From: Pseudomonas sp. JQ170C
GTDB lineage: Bacteria > Pseudomonadota > Gammaproteobacteria > Pseudomonadales > Pseudomonadaceae
Assembly (NCBI RefSeq): GCF_035581345.1
Contig: NZ_CP141608.1
Coordinates: 2,262,501 to 2,326,500, forward strand
Length of the DNA stretch: 64,000 nt
Direction of reading: 5' to 3'
Below the pieces are notes generated by a model that was not told where the DNA came from, did not search any database, and worked only from the letters and a program-made list of their open reading frames with translations. Positions 16,750 through 25,763 of this stretch are shown piece after piece. The position numbers and the translations under genes were made by a program. Each line of letters opens with the position of its first letter. The stretch's first letter is position 1.

Positions 16750-16902
16750 ATGAAAATAAAAAGCCTTCGAGCCTACTGTGTTCCGTTGTTGAGTGTTGTG
16801 ATTGTGATGTATGCGGCGTTGACGGTGACGCCGCCCAAGGATCGCAGTTGTCCGGCGTGTGTGATGATGCCGAGTTTTCAGGGGTTGCAGACGGTGCGCT
16901 AG
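16750..16902 (+). CDS. Small putative membrane or secreted protein, 50 aa
   Basis: A short frame starting at ATG 16750 with a good GGGAG ribosome site 8-9 nt upstream, 68 nt after the KshA-like stop. The peptide has a basic start (MKIKSLRAY), a single hydrophobic segment of about 18 residues (CVPLLSVVIVMYAALTV) and a short tail with a CPAC motif. It could be a signal-anchored peptide. Base composition is lower in GC than its neighbours. No family is recognised. It ends only a few bases before the repeat block, so it could also be chance. Confidence 0.4.
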   Translation: MKIKSLRAYCVPLLSVVIVMYAALTVTPPKDRSCPACVMMPSFQGLQTVR

Positions 16903-16907
16903 GTTGT

Positions 16908-17340
16908 GTAGGAGCGGGCTTGCCCCGCGATGGCCCCTGAGTCGTGTATATCCTTTAGGGTCATCACCGACCTCCGCGATGAGGTGTTGGTGTTGGTGGT
17001 CTTATCCATTGGCTAGGGTGACGCTGAATCACCTTTGCGCCCTTACGGCGCCTTACTTTGGCAGTCGCCCCAAAGTAAGCAAAGGGCTTGCCCCACCAGG
17101 GGCCCTACGCTGCGCTTCGGGTCCCCTCACTGCGGTGTCGCTACGGGGCATTGCGAGCTACGCGTTGCAAGCAACGCTACGCTTCGCATCTTCGGCATTC
17201 GCCGAAGGCGCTGCGCGCTAGCCCCTCCACGACACCTCCGTTCGGCCCTTCTGGTTAACGGGGCCGGTGGATCAAAAGCCAGATCAAGATCAAGAGCAAG
17301 AGCACAATTCGCTGCGCTCTTGCTGACCTGCGGGAGCGGG
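16908..17340. repeat. Long intergenic repeat, copy 2
   Basis: Same unit as at 5941 and 48531, same orientation. The central hairpin at about 17053-17080 here reads CTTACTTTGG, loop region CAGTCGCC, CCAAAGTAAG. In the other two copies the inner stem is T and A runs, so both arms have changed together. The rest is nearly identical to copy 1. No credible gene. Confidence 0.85.
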
Positions 17341-17463
17341 CTTGCCCCGCGATAGGCCCCAGAGTCATGCACATCCAGGCGCAACGGCGAAGCAGGATCA
17401 CCAACAGACATGGACCTGTCGCCAGGATTCAAGATCCATCGCGGGGCAAGCCCGCTCCTACAA
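17341..17463. repeat. REP pair in inverted orientation
   Basis: GCTTGCCCCGCGAT near 17340 and its inverted partner ATCGCGGGGCAAGCCCGC near 17440-17457 enclose about 90 bp. That enclosed text also occurs in the following tandem units, with more differences (CACCAACAGACATGGACC in place of the ATGAATCTATCC variant). Confidence 0.75.
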
Positions 17464-17874
17464 GACCACGGCTAGGCCCTTGTAGCCGCTGGCGACAGCC
17501 TGCGATCGGCCGCACAGCGGCCGCAATTCAGGCGACTTTGTGTCTGTTGGCTTGCCCCGCGATGGCCCTCGAGTCGTGCACATCCAGGTGCAACGGTGAA
17601 GCGGGTCACCGGCAGGCATGAATCTATCCGCAGGATTCACGATCCATCGCGGGGCAAGCCCGCTCCTACAGACCACGGCTAGGCCCTTGTAGCCGCTGGC
17701 GACAGCCTGCGATCGGCCGCACAGCGGCCGCAATTCAGGCGACTTTGTGTCTGTGGCTTGCCCCGCGATGGCCCTCGAGTCGTGCACATTCAGGTGCAAC
17801 GGTGAAGCGGGTCACCGGCAGGCATGAATCTATCCGCAGGATTCACGATCCATCGCGGGGCAAGCCCGCTCCTA
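17464..17874. repeat. Tandem duplication of a 205-bp REP-containing unit
   Basis: Two almost identical units, 17464-17670 and 17671-17874, each begin GACCACGGCTAGGCCCTTGT and end at CGCTCCTAC. They differ by a few small indels. The second unit runs into the stop codon of the minus-strand LysR gene, whose TAG is supplied by the REP tail. Confidence 0.85.
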
Positions 17875-18765
17875 CGGTATGGCGAGGATTTGGTTTACCA
17901 GCCATTCCAGCGCCCGTTCGCGTCCGCGTTGGGCCAGGTAGACGAGGTCCAGTTCAAATGGCTCCAGCGCGAATGGCAGGTCAAACAGTTGCAGTGGCAA
18001 TAGCGCCGCGAACTGGCGCGCCACTTGGGTGGGCAAGACCACGCACAGGTCCGTTGCGGCCACCAGGTGCGCGGCCTGGAGGTAGTTGGGTGTGGTGTAG
18101 ACGATCTGCCGTGAAAGGCCTTGTTCCCCCAGCCATTGATCCACCATGCCCCGGGTCTGGCCGCCATACACCCAGAGGTGTCGCAAGCTCAGGAAGGTGT
18201 CCAGGTCCAGCGCACCCCGCACCTGCGGGTGATCGCGCCTGACGGCGATTTGCAAGGTTTCGCGGCGCCAGTGGTGACGCGCGAAGCGCGCCGGGACTTC
18301 GTCGAAGCGGCCCAGGACCAGGTCCAGGCTGCCGCGGTCCAGGGCATCCACCGGCAGGCTCGGCGCCAGTGTCGCCACGTCCAGGCGCAGGTTCGGGGCG
18401 CAGTCCTGCAGCCGGCACAGCAGGGTAGGCATGCTCAACTGCTCGACAAAGTCGGTCATGGCCAGGCGAAAGTGCTGGCGGCTGTGCAGCGGGTCGAAGC
18501 TTTCGCCCACGCTGAGGGTCTGTTCGATCTGCAACAGCGCGGCGCGAATCGGGCCTTCCAGCGCCAGGGCCCGGGGCGTGGGCTGCATGCGCCGGCCAAC
18601 GCGTACCAGCAACGGGTCGTCGAGCAGTTCGCGCAGGCGCGCCAGTGCGTTGCTGACGGTGGGCTGGCTCAGGGCCAGGCGCTCGGCCGCGCGCGAGACG
18701 TTTTGCTCGCGCAGGAGCACGTCGAGGATGCGCAGCAGGTTCAGGTCGAAGGTGGATATATTCAT
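17872..18765 (-). CDS. LysR-family transcriptional regulator
   Basis: A 297-residue LysR protein. The start at 18765 (MNISTFDLNLL) gives the normal N-terminal length. The winged-helix HTH spans residues about 5-62, with the recognition region AAERLALSQPTVSNALARLR, as in NodD-like and LeuO-like LysR proteins. The remainder is a periplasmic-binding-fold effector domain. It is divergent from the beta-oxidation operon starting at 18863, with 97 nt between the starts, the usual arrangement for a local activator. The inducer is unknown. The stop codon lies in a REP tail, so the gene end may have been reshaped by the repeat. Confidence 0.88.
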   Translation of the reverse strand: MNISTFDLNLLRILDVLLREQNVSRAAERLALSQPTVSNALARLRELLDDPLLVRVGRRMQPTPRALALEGPIRAALLQIEQTLSVGESFDPLHSRQHFRLAMTDFVEQLSMPTLLCRLQDCAPNLRLDVATLAPSLPVDALDRGSLDLVLGRFDEVPARFARHHWRRETLQIAVRRDHPQVRGALDLDTFLSLRHLWVYGGQTRGMVDQWLGEQGLSRQIVYTTPNYLQAAHLVAATDLCVVLPTQVARQFAALLPLQLFDLPFALEPFELDLVYLAQRGRERALEWLVNQILAIP

Positions 18766-18862
18766 TTGACCAATATGAGGCATATGAAAATGAAATTTCT
18801 CAAATAGTAGGCAGCTGCTTAGGGTGTCGGCAATCCTTCTTTTCGATTTGGGAGTGCCAGGT

Positions 18863-20101
18863 GTGAGTAACGGATTCGTAGTGCAGCAGGCAGCAGTGGT
18901 GGGGGCCGGAACCATGGGCCGGGGTATTGTCATTAGCCTGGCCAGTGCCGGCATCCCGGTATTGTGGCTCGACAGCGACGCGCAGATGGTCACGGCGGGC
19001 CGGAAAGTGGCCGCCGACACCTGGGCCCAGCAAGTGCTCAAGGGGCGTATCAGCGAGGCCCAGGCCGAGGAAAACCTGGCCCGGGTCCAGCCGGTGGACA
19101 GCTATGCGGCGCTGGCCGATGTCGATCTGGTGATCGAGGCGGTGTACGAGAACCTTGAACTCAAGCAAAGCATCTTCAGCATCCTGGACAACACCCTCAA
19201 GCCCGGTGCGATTCTGGCCAGCAACACCTCTGCCCTGGATATCGATGCCATCGCCGCGGTGACCTCGCGTCCCGAGCATGTACTGGGCCTGCATTTCTTC
19301 AGCCCGGCGCACATCATGAAGCTGCTGGAAATCGTGCGTGGCGCGCACACCGCGCCGGCGGTGCTGGACGCGGCACTTGCCCTGGGCAAGCGCCTGGGCA
19401 AGGTGGCGGTGGTGTCCGGCAATTGTCACGGCTTTATCGGCAATCGCATGCTCAAGCCCTACGCCGATGAGGCGCGCAAGATGCTGCTCGAAGGCGCCTT
19501 GCCGCACCAGGTGGACGCTGCGCTGCAAGCCTTCGGTTTTGCCATGGGGCCGTTTCGCATGTACGACGTGGTCGGTATCGACCTGGAATGGCGCGCCCGA
19601 CAACTGGCCGGCCAGGGCATGGACAGCCCGCTGGTGCAGGTCGACAACGCGCTGTGCGACCTGGCCCGCTTCGGCCAGAAAGCCGGTCGCGGTTACTACC
19701 GCTACGCCGAGGGCAGCCGTGAAGCGCTGCACGATGCCGAGGTCGATGCCCTGGTAGAAGAAATCGCCAATGGCCTTGGCGTGCGTCGGCACGCCATCAG
19801 CGATCAGGAAATTGTCGAGCGCTGCTTGCTGGCCCTGGTCAACGAGGGCGCGAAGATCCTCCAGGAGAACATTGCCGCCAACAGCCACGACGTGGATCTG
19901 GTCTACCTCAATGGCTATGGTTTTCCGGCTGCCGTCGGCGGGCCGATGACCTGGGCCGACGGCCAGGGCCTGGCGTCGATCCAGGAGCGACTGGAGCGTT
20001 TGCAGCGCATGCTCGGTGAACACTGGAAACCCGCACCCCTGATCGCCCGACTGGTGGCCGCCGGCAAGGGCTTTGCCCACGTACAGGAGGGCCGGGTATG
20101 A
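18863..20101 (+). CDS. 3-hydroxyacyl-CoA dehydrogenase
   Basis: A 412-residue NAD-dependent dehydrogenase; GTG 18863 is chosen because GGGAG precedes it by about 8 nt and the Rossmann motif VVGAGTMGRGIVISLASAG follows directly. The NAD domain (to about 185) contains the catalytic-site segment GLHFFSPAHIMKLLEI, and two C-terminal 3HCDH domains follow (MxPFRMYDVVGID near 230-240, and a second copy near 340). It lacks the hydratase half of FadB. It oxidises (S)-3-hydroxyacyl-CoA to 3-ketoacyl-CoA. Its stop overlaps the acyl-CoA dehydrogenase start (ATGA), so the two are coupled. No enoyl-CoA hydratase gene is in this operon. Confidence 0.9.
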   Translation: MSNGFVVQQAAVVGAGTMGRGIVISLASAGIPVLWLDSDAQMVTAGRKVAADTWAQQVLKGRISEAQAEENLARVQPVDSYAALADVDLVIEAVYENLELKQSIFSILDNTLKPGAILASNTSALDIDAIAAVTSRPEHVLGLHFFSPAHIMKLLEIVRGAHTAPAVLDAALALGKRLGKVAVVSGNCHGFIGNRMLKPYADEARKMLLEGALPHQVDAALQAFGFAMGPFRMYDVVGIDLEWRARQLAGQGMDSPLVQVDNALCDLARFGQKAGRGYYRYAEGSREALHDAEVDALVEEIANGLGVRRHAISDQEIVERCLLALVNEGAKILQENIAANSHDVDLVYLNGYGFPAAVGGPMTWADGQGLASIQERLERLQRMLGEHWKPAPLIARLVAAGKGFAHVQEGRV

Positions 20102-21888
20102 GCTATCAGGCACCGCTGCGCGATATGCGATTCGTGCTTCATGAACTGTTCGATGTGCAGGGGCACTGCGAGCAACTGGGCAATGGCCTGGACCGCGAGA
20201 CCATCGATGGCGTGCTGGAAGAGGCGGCGCGCTTTGCCGCTGAGGTGGTGGCGCCGCTCAACCGCAACAGCGATGAACAAGGCTGCCACTTGCAGGACGG
20301 CAAGGTGACCACCCCGGACGGTTTTCGCGAGGCCTATCGGCTGTATGTCGAGCAGGGCTGGGCGAGCATGACCGGGCCGCTGGATTTCGGCGGCCAGGGT
20401 TTCCCGCAGATGGTCTCGGCCAGTTTCCACGAGATGCTGATGGGGGCATCGCTGTCGTTCCGGGCCTATTCGGGATTGACCGAAGGGACGGTGGTGGCGC
20501 TGGAGCGCCATGGCAGCCCCGCGCTCAAGCAGGCCTACCTGGCGCAACTGGTCAGCGGCCAGTGGGCCGGCACCATGTGCCTGACCGAACCCCAGGCCGG
20601 CACCGACCTGGCGCTGCTGCGCACCCGCGCCCAGCCCCAGGCCGACGGCAGCTACCAGCTCAATGGCAGCAAGATTTTCATCACCGGCGGCGAGCAGGAC
20701 CTGAGCGAGAACATCATTCACCTGGTGCTCGCCCGCTTGCCCGACGCACCACCCGGGGTCAAGGGCATCAGCCTGTTCCTGGTGCCCAAGCGCCTGCTGG
20801 CGGCCGACGGCACGCCGGGTGAGCACAACGCCCTGGGCTGCGGCGCGCTGGAGCACAAGATGGGCCTCAAGGGCGCATCCACCTGTGTGATGAATTTTGA
20901 CGGCGCCACCGGCTGGCTGGTGGGTGAACCCAACCAAGGCCTGGCGTGCATGTTCACCATGATGAACGACGCCCGTTTTCAGGTCGGTTTGCAGGGCCTG
21001 GGGATCGCCGAGGCGGCCTTCCAGGGCGGCCTGGCCTATGCCCGCGAGCGCTTGCAGTCGCGCGGCCTGGCAGGTGCCGTGGCGCCGGACAAACCGGCCG
21101 ACCCGATCATTGTCCACCCCGATGTGCGGCGCATGCTGCTGACCCAGAAAACCCTCAGCGAAGGCTGCCGCATGCTCGGCGCCTACGCCGCCCGCCAGCT
21201 CGACCTGGAACACGCTGCCAGCGATCCGGCCGAACGCAAGGCCGCGGCACGGCGCGCGGCGTTGCTGATTCCCATCGTCAAAGCCTTTTTCACCGATGTC
21301 GGCCAGGAGGTCGCCAGCCTCGGGGTGCAGCTGTACGGCGGCCACGGGTTCATTCGTGAGTGGGGCATGGAGCAGTTGATGCGCGACAGCCGCATCACCC
21401 AGCTGTACGAGGGCACCAACGGTATCCAGGCGCTGGACCTGATCCGGCGCAAGGTGCTGGGCGATGGCGCTGCCGAGCTCAACGCCATGATCGAAGCGCT
21501 GGCCGCGCAGGTCGAGCAGGCCGCGCAAGATCCGGCACTGGCGCAAATGGCCGCCGTGGTCAGCCAGCGCCTTGAGCAATGGCGGGCACTGGCCGATTCG
21601 GTGCTGGCGGCCTGCGCCCGTGACCCCCAGGAGATTGGCGCGGTGTCGGTGGATTTCCTCGCGTACTCGGCCTATGTGTTGTTGGCGGCCCTGTGGCTGC
21701 AGGCGGCGACCAAGGCCCGTGCCGCGTTGGTTGCCGGCAGCGAAGAGGCGGCGTTCTACCAGGCCAAGCTGCAGTCGGCGGACTTCTACCTGCGCCGGGT
21801 GCTGCCACGGGCCGGCGCCCATCGCGAGGCGCTGCTGGCCGGGGCCGATTGCCTGATGGCGATGGCCGAGGGGGACTTCGCCTTCTGA
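20098..21888 (+). CDS. Long-type acyl-CoA dehydrogenase (about 600 aa)
   Basis: A 596-residue FAD acyl-CoA dehydrogenase of the longer class with an extra C-terminal helical domain, as in DmdC-like and FadE5-like enzymes. The active-site glutamate is present, Glu438 in QLYEGTNGIQ. Flavin and substrate segments include MCLTEPQAGTDL, NGSKIFITGGEQD and LYGGHGFIREWGMEQ. It should make trans-2-enoyl-CoA from an acyl-CoA, with electrons passing to ETF. Translationally coupled to the preceding dehydrogenase gene and followed 42 nt later by an alcohol dehydrogenase. The chain-length range cannot be read from the sequence. Confidence 0.9.
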   Translation: MSYQAPLRDMRFVLHELFDVQGHCEQLGNGLDRETIDGVLEEAARFAAEVVAPLNRNSDEQGCHLQDGKVTTPDGFREAYRLYVEQGWASMTGPLDFGGQGFPQMVSASFHEMLMGASLSFRAYSGLTEGTVVALERHGSPALKQAYLAQLVSGQWAGTMCLTEPQAGTDLALLRTRAQPQADGSYQLNGSKIFITGGEQDLSENIIHLVLARLPDAPPGVKGISLFLVPKRLLAADGTPGEHNALGCGALEHKMGLKGASTCVMNFDGATGWLVGEPNQGLACMFTMMNDARFQVGLQGLGIAEAAFQGGLAYARERLQSRGLAGAVAPDKPADPIIVHPDVRRMLLTQKTLSEGCRMLGAYAARQLDLEHAASDPAERKAAARRAALLIPIVKAFFTDVGQEVASLGVQLYGGHGFIREWGMEQLMRDSRITQLYEGTNGIQALDLIRRKVLGDGAAELNAMIEALAAQVEQAAQDPALAQMAAVVSQRLEQWRALADSVLAACARDPQEIGAVSVDFLAYSAYVLLAALWLQAATKARAALVAGSEEAAFYQAKLQSADFYLRRVLPRAGAHREALLAGADCLMAMAEGDFAF

Positions 21889-21930
21889 TTCATCACTGCG
21901 GACCATCACAACAACAATGAGGAACGCCGC

Positions 21931-23094
21931 ATGCAGTCATTCAGTTTTGCCACCACCGCGCAGATCCTCTGCGAGGCCGGTGGCGCCCTGCGCCTGGCCA
22001 GCCTGTGCCGTGAGCGCGGCGCACGCTCGGTCTTGATCGTCACGGACCCGGGCATCGCCCGCCTGGGCATGCTTGAACCGCTGTTGCCGGGCTTTGCCGA
22101 GCAAGGGCTGACGGTGCAGGTGTTCGATCAGGTGCTGGCCGATCCGCCCAGCACCTGCGTGCTGGAGGTGGTCCGTCAGGCGCGGTCGCAGCACGCCGAC
22201 CTGATCGTCGGCTTTGGCGGCGGCAGCTCCATGGACGTTGCCAAGCTGGTGGCGTTGCTGGCGCACCCCGAGTGCCAGCAGCCACTTGAAGCCGTCTATG
22301 GCGTCGACCAGGCCCGTGGCCGGCGCCTGCCGCTGATCCAGGTGCCGACCACCGCCGGCACCGGCTCGGAGGTGACGCCGATTGCCATTGTCACCACCGG
22401 CGAGCACACCAAGATGGGCGTGGTGTCACCGCTGTTGTTGCCCGACCTTGCCCTGCTCGATGCCGACCTGACCCTTGGCCTGCCGCCGGCCGTCACCGCC
22501 GCCACGGGTATCGATGCCATGGTCCACGCCATCGAGGCCTACACCAGCAAGCTCAAGCGCAATCCGCTGTCCAGCCTGCTGGCCCGCGAAGCGCTGCGCC
22601 TGCTGGCCGGCAACCTCGATGCGGCGGTACATGACGGCGCCAACCGCGAGGCGCGCCAGGCCATGTTGCTGGGCGCCTGCCTGGCCGGGCAGGCGTTTGC
22701 CAATGCGCCGGTGGCGGCGGTGCATGCGCTGGCCTATCCGCTGGGTGGGCATTTTCATATTCCCCATGGGCTGTCCAATGCCCTGGTGCTGCCCCATGTG
22801 CTGCGTTTCAACGCCAAAGTGGCAGCGCCGCTGTACGCCGAGCTTGCGCCGTTGCTGTTGGGCGCGCGGTTGCGGCCGGGCGATCCGCACAGCCTGACTG
22901 CACAGTTCGTCGATGAACTGGCCGCGCTCAGCCCGCGTTGTGGCCTGCCTGATCGCTTGCGCGATGCGGGTGTGCCGCACGACAGCCTGGAGCAACTGGC
23001 GCGTGATGCCATGCAGCAGCAGCGCCTGCTGGTCAATAACCCGCGTGAGGTCAGCCAGGACGATGCCCTGGCGATCTATCGCGCCGCCTATTGA
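21931..23094 (+). CDS. Iron-containing alcohol dehydrogenase
   Basis: A 387-residue group III alcohol dehydrogenase behind a GAGGA ribosome site. The NAD-binding loop GFGGGSSMDVAKL (about 90-102) and the adjacent PTTAGTGSEVTPIAI are typical. The metal site is made by the Asp and His of ATGIDAMVHAIEAY and the two histidines of YPLGGHFHIPHGLSNALVLP. These enzymes interconvert alcohols and aldehydes or ketones, or reduce maleylacetate. Its placement between an acyl-CoA dehydrogenase and a thioesterase suggests entry of an alcohol precursor or removal of an aldehyde by-product. Substrate unknown. Confidence 0.88.
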   Translation: MQSFSFATTAQILCEAGGALRLASLCRERGARSVLIVTDPGIARLGMLEPLLPGFAEQGLTVQVFDQVLADPPSTCVLEVVRQARSQHADLIVGFGGGSSMDVAKLVALLAHPECQQPLEAVYGVDQARGRRLPLIQVPTTAGTGSEVTPIAIVTTGEHTKMGVVSPLLLPDLALLDADLTLGLPPAVTAATGIDAMVHAIEAYTSKLKRNPLSSLLAREALRLLAGNLDAAVHDGANREARQAMLLGACLAGQAFANAPVAAVHALAYPLGGHFHIPHGLSNALVLPHVLRFNAKVAAPLYAELAPLLLGARLRPGDPHSLTAQFVDELAALSPRCGLPDRLRDAGVPHDSLEQLARDAMQQQRLLVNNPREVSQDDALAIYRAAY

Positions 23095-23103
23095 GATGAA
23101 CCT

Positions 23104-23535
23104 GTGACGAACCCACCGCTGCGCGAAGCGTTCACCTATTTCCAGCCGATCACCACGCGCTGGCACGACAACGATGTGTATGGCCACGTCAACAACGTCG
23201 TCTACTACAGCTTTTTCGACAGTGCGGTTAACACCTACCTGATCGATGCCGGCGGCCTGGATATCCACCAGGGCGAGGTGATCGCCTATGTGGTCAATTC
23301 CTGCTGCGACTACTTCGCTGCCATCGCCTTTCCCGAGCACATCGAAGTGGGGGTGGCGGTGAGCAAGCTGGGCAACAGCTCGGTGCATTACGCGCTGGGC
23401 ATTTTCAAGGCCGGGGAGCGGCAGGCGTGTGCGGCGGGGCGGTTTGTCCACGTCTTCGTCGAGCGCGCCAGCAATCGCCCCGTCCCGATTCCTGAACCTG
23501 TGCGGGCGGCATTGGGCCGCTTGCTGTGTGACTGA
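23104..23535 (+). CDS. 4HBT-family acyl-CoA thioesterase
   Basis: A 143-residue single hot-dog domain protein starting at GTG 23104, 9 nt after the alcohol dehydrogenase stop. The signature [23 protein letters not shown] holds the catalytic aspartate of the 4-hydroxybenzoyl-CoA thioesterase/YbgC group (the segment spans 23154-23222). It hydrolyses an acyl-CoA to free acid and CoA, perhaps as an overflow valve releasing CoA when a pathway intermediate stalls. It is in the middle of the beta-oxidation operon. The natural substrate cannot be predicted. Confidence 0.85.
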   Translation: MTNPPLREAFTYFQPITTRWHDNDVYGHVNNVVYYSFFDSAVNTYLIDAGGLDIHQGEVIAYVVNSCCDYFAAIAFPEHIEVGVAVSKLGNSSVHYALGIFKAGERQACAAGRFVHVFVERASNRPVPIPEPVRAALGRLLCD

Positions 23536-23552
23536 CCCTGGAGTGCTTTGCC

Positions 23553-24737
23553 ATGCAAGATGCCGTGATTGTCTCGACCGCCCGCACACCGATAGCCAAG
23601 GCCTTTCGCGGGGCCTTCAACGACTTCAAGTCGCCGTCGATGAGCGCCGTGGCCATTCGTGCTGCCGTGGAGCGCGTGGCGATCGAGCCCGGGCAGATCG
23701 ATGACCTGGTGATGGGGACCGCCATGCAAGGCGGTACCGCCTCCACCAACCTTGGGCGCCTGTCGGCGCTGGCGGCGGGCCTGCCACTGTCGGTCAGCGG
23801 CCAGACCATCGACCGCCAGTGCGCCTCCGGCCTGATGGCCATCGCCATCGCCGCCAAACAGATCATGATCGACGGCATGCAGGTGGCCATCGGCGCCGGC
23901 CAGGAGCAGATCAGCCTGGTGCAGAACGCGCATATGAAAGCGGCAGGCGCCGAGATGGACGAGACCGTGGTGCGCATGGCCGAACATGCCTACATGCCGA
24001 TGCTGCAGACCGCCGAGATCGTCGCCAAGCGCTACAGCATCAGCCGCGAGGACCAGGACGCCTATAGCCTGCAGTCCCAGCAACGCACGGCCGCCGCGCA
24101 GGCAGCCGGGCTGTTTGCCGAAGAAATCGTGCCGGTGACGGTGCGCAAGAAAGTCGTCGACAAGGTCACCGGCGCCATCAGCCATGAAGAGGTGCACCTG
24201 ACCCGCGACGAAGGCAACCGCCCGCAGACCACCCTGGCCGATCTGCAGGCCCTGGCGCCGGTACTCGAAGGCGGCTGCATCACCGCTGGCAATGCCAGCC
24301 AGTTGTCGGACGGCGCCAGTGCCAGCGTGCTGATGAGCGGCACCCTGGCCTCGCAACTGGGTATCCAGCCGCTGGGCCTGTACCGCGGCATCACCGTGGC
24401 CGGCCTGGCACCGGAGGAGATGGGCATCGGCCCGGTGCTGGCGATCCCCAAGCTGCTGCGTCAGCACGGCCTGACGGTGGATGACATCGGCCTGTGGGAA
24501 ATCAACGAAGCCTTTGCCTGCCAGGTGCTGTATTGCGCCCAGACCCTGGGCATCGACATGGCCCGGCTGAACGTCAACGGCGGTGCCATCGCCATTGGCC
24601 ACCCCTACGGCATGAGCGGGGCGCGGATGGTCGGCCACGCCTTGCTGGAAGGCCGCCGCCGTGGGGTCAAGTACGTGGTGGTGAGCATGTGCGTGGGCGG
24701 CGGCATGGGCGCTGCCGGGCTGTTCGAAGTGCTTTGA
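23553..24737 (+). CDS. Acetyl-CoA acetyltransferase (thiolase)
   Basis: A 394-residue thiolase, last gene of the five-gene operon, with GGAG before ATG 23553. The active cysteine is in [15 protein letters not shown] near residue 90. [16 protein letters not shown] and [15 protein letters not shown] complete the catalytic set. It is clearly paralogous to the thiolase at 8057-9265; both share the RTAAAQx[12 protein letters not shown] and [10 protein letters not shown] blocks. It releases acetyl-CoA or propionyl-CoA from a 3-ketoacyl-CoA. It converges on the AraC gene with only 6 nt between stop codons and no visible terminator. Confidence 0.9.
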   Translation: MQDAVIVSTARTPIAKAFRGAFNDFKSPSMSAVAIRAAVERVAIEPGQIDDLVMGTAMQGGTASTNLGRLSALAAGLPLSVSGQTIDRQCASGLMAIAIAAKQIMIDGMQVAIGAGQEQISLVQNAHMKAAGAEMDETVVRMAEHAYMPMLQTAEIVAKRYSISREDQDAYSLQSQQRTAAAQAAGLFAEEIVPVTVRKKVVDKVTGAISHEEVHLTRDEGNRPQTTLADLQALAPVLEGGCITAGNASQLSDGASASVLMSGTLASQLGIQPLGLYRGITVAGLAPEEMGIGPVLAIPKLLRQHGLTVDDIGLWEINEAFACQVLYCAQTLGIDMARLNVNGGAIAIGHPYGMSGARMVGHALLEGRRRGVKYVVVSMCVGGGMGAAGLFEVL

Positions 24738-24743
24738 CGCCGC

Positions 24744-25763
24744 TCAGCGCGTCCGGTAGGTGCCGGGCGCGCAGTCGAACCAGCGCAGGCAGGCACGGTG
24801 AAAGCTCTGCACGTCGCTGTAGCCGAGCTGGTCGGCAATCTGCACCAGTTCAAGGTCGCTGCCCTGCAGCAAGTCTTCGGCGCGGTAGCGCCGGTATTCG
24901 TCCAGCAACTCGCTGAAACCCCAGCCCAGTGCCTTCAGGCGCCGGGCTGCGGTGCGTTCGAGCAAGTGCTGGCGCTGGCAGAAGTGCGGCCAGCGGTCAC
25001 TGTCGGCCAGGTGCACGGCCAGATGATCGCAGGCAAGCTCCAGCAAGGTCGGGCGGCTGTTGTGCAGGGTTTGCTGCAGCAGGTCCACGAGCATCTGTTC
25101 CAGCGCCTGGTTACCCGGCGTCAAGGCCAGGCAGAACAATTGCGGGTTCAGCTCGATGCCGTGTTCGGCATGGCCCCAGCTCACCGGTGCGCGCCAGGCC
25201 TGTGGGTGCGCGGCGGTGTTGGCGGGCGGTGGGTGGGCCAGGCTGATGGCGAGGATCGGGTCTTGCTCCACGCCGCTGGCCAGCAGTTTGCGCCGCAGCA
25301 TGCTGAGCAGGCTGGTGAGGATGTAGTCGGTGATCGGTGCACTGGCCTTGAGGCTGCCGCAATCGCGCAGGTGCAGGGTGACGCGCTGGTCGCTGCGTTC
25401 GATGCGGGCGCGAAAGTGGCCGTTGAAGAACGGGAAGTACTCGACAAAGTAGTTGCAGGCACTGTCCAGCGAGGCGGCCACATCGAACAGGTAGGTCAGG
25501 CCGTTGGTGGCGGTGGAGACAAAACGCCGGCCGGCCGCCAGGCCAATCAGCGGGTCGTCGGTGTGCGCCAGGGCCAGGGCCCAGAAGCGCCGCGACATCA
25601 TCAGCGGCACCCGCAGGAACGGCGTGCGCAACTCGAACAGGCTGCGGCGAAACACTGCCTCGATCAATTCCAGCGGCACGCCCCGGGCCTGCAGCTCTTC
25701 GATGGCCGGCAACAGCGTGGGGGCGTAGAACGCATTGGGCGGTGGCGCAGGGTGTTGGGTCAT
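24744..25763 (-). CDS. AraC-family transcriptional regulator
   Basis: A 339-residue AraC protein starting at 25763. The N-terminal two thirds resemble the arabinose-binding-like domain of the OruR/ArgR-type pseudomonad AraC proteins (PLIGLAAGRRFVSTATNGLTY). The C-terminal double HTH lies at about 240-339, with QIADQLGYSDVQSFHRACLRW as the second helix pair. Its start overlaps the stop of the upstream LysR gene by 4 nt (ATGA), so the two regulators are one operon. It converges on the thiolase gene and may control the operon at 18.8-24.7 kb or the envelope genes at 27.8 kb. Target and inducer are unknown. Confidence 0.88.
   Translation of the reverse strand: MTQHPAPPPNAFYAPTLLPAIEELQARGVPLELIEAVFRRSLFELRTPFLRVPLMMSRRFWALALAHTDDPLIGLAAGRRFVSTATNGLTYLFDVAASLDSACNYFVEYFPFFNGHFRARIERSDQRVTLHLRDCGSLKASAPITDYILTSLLSMLRRKLLASGVEQDPILAISLAHPPPANTAAHPQAWRAPVSWGHAEHGIELNPQLFCLALTPGNQALEQMLVDLLQQTLHNSRPTLLELACDHLAVHLADSDRWPHFCQRQHLLERTAARRLKALGWGFSELLDEYRRYRAEDLLQGSDLELVQIADQLGYSDVQSFHRACLRWFDCAPGTYRTR

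Noticed and set aside
17464..17874. CRISPR-like tandem repeats
   Set aside because: The units are about 205 bp, contain REP palindromes and have no short unique spacers.
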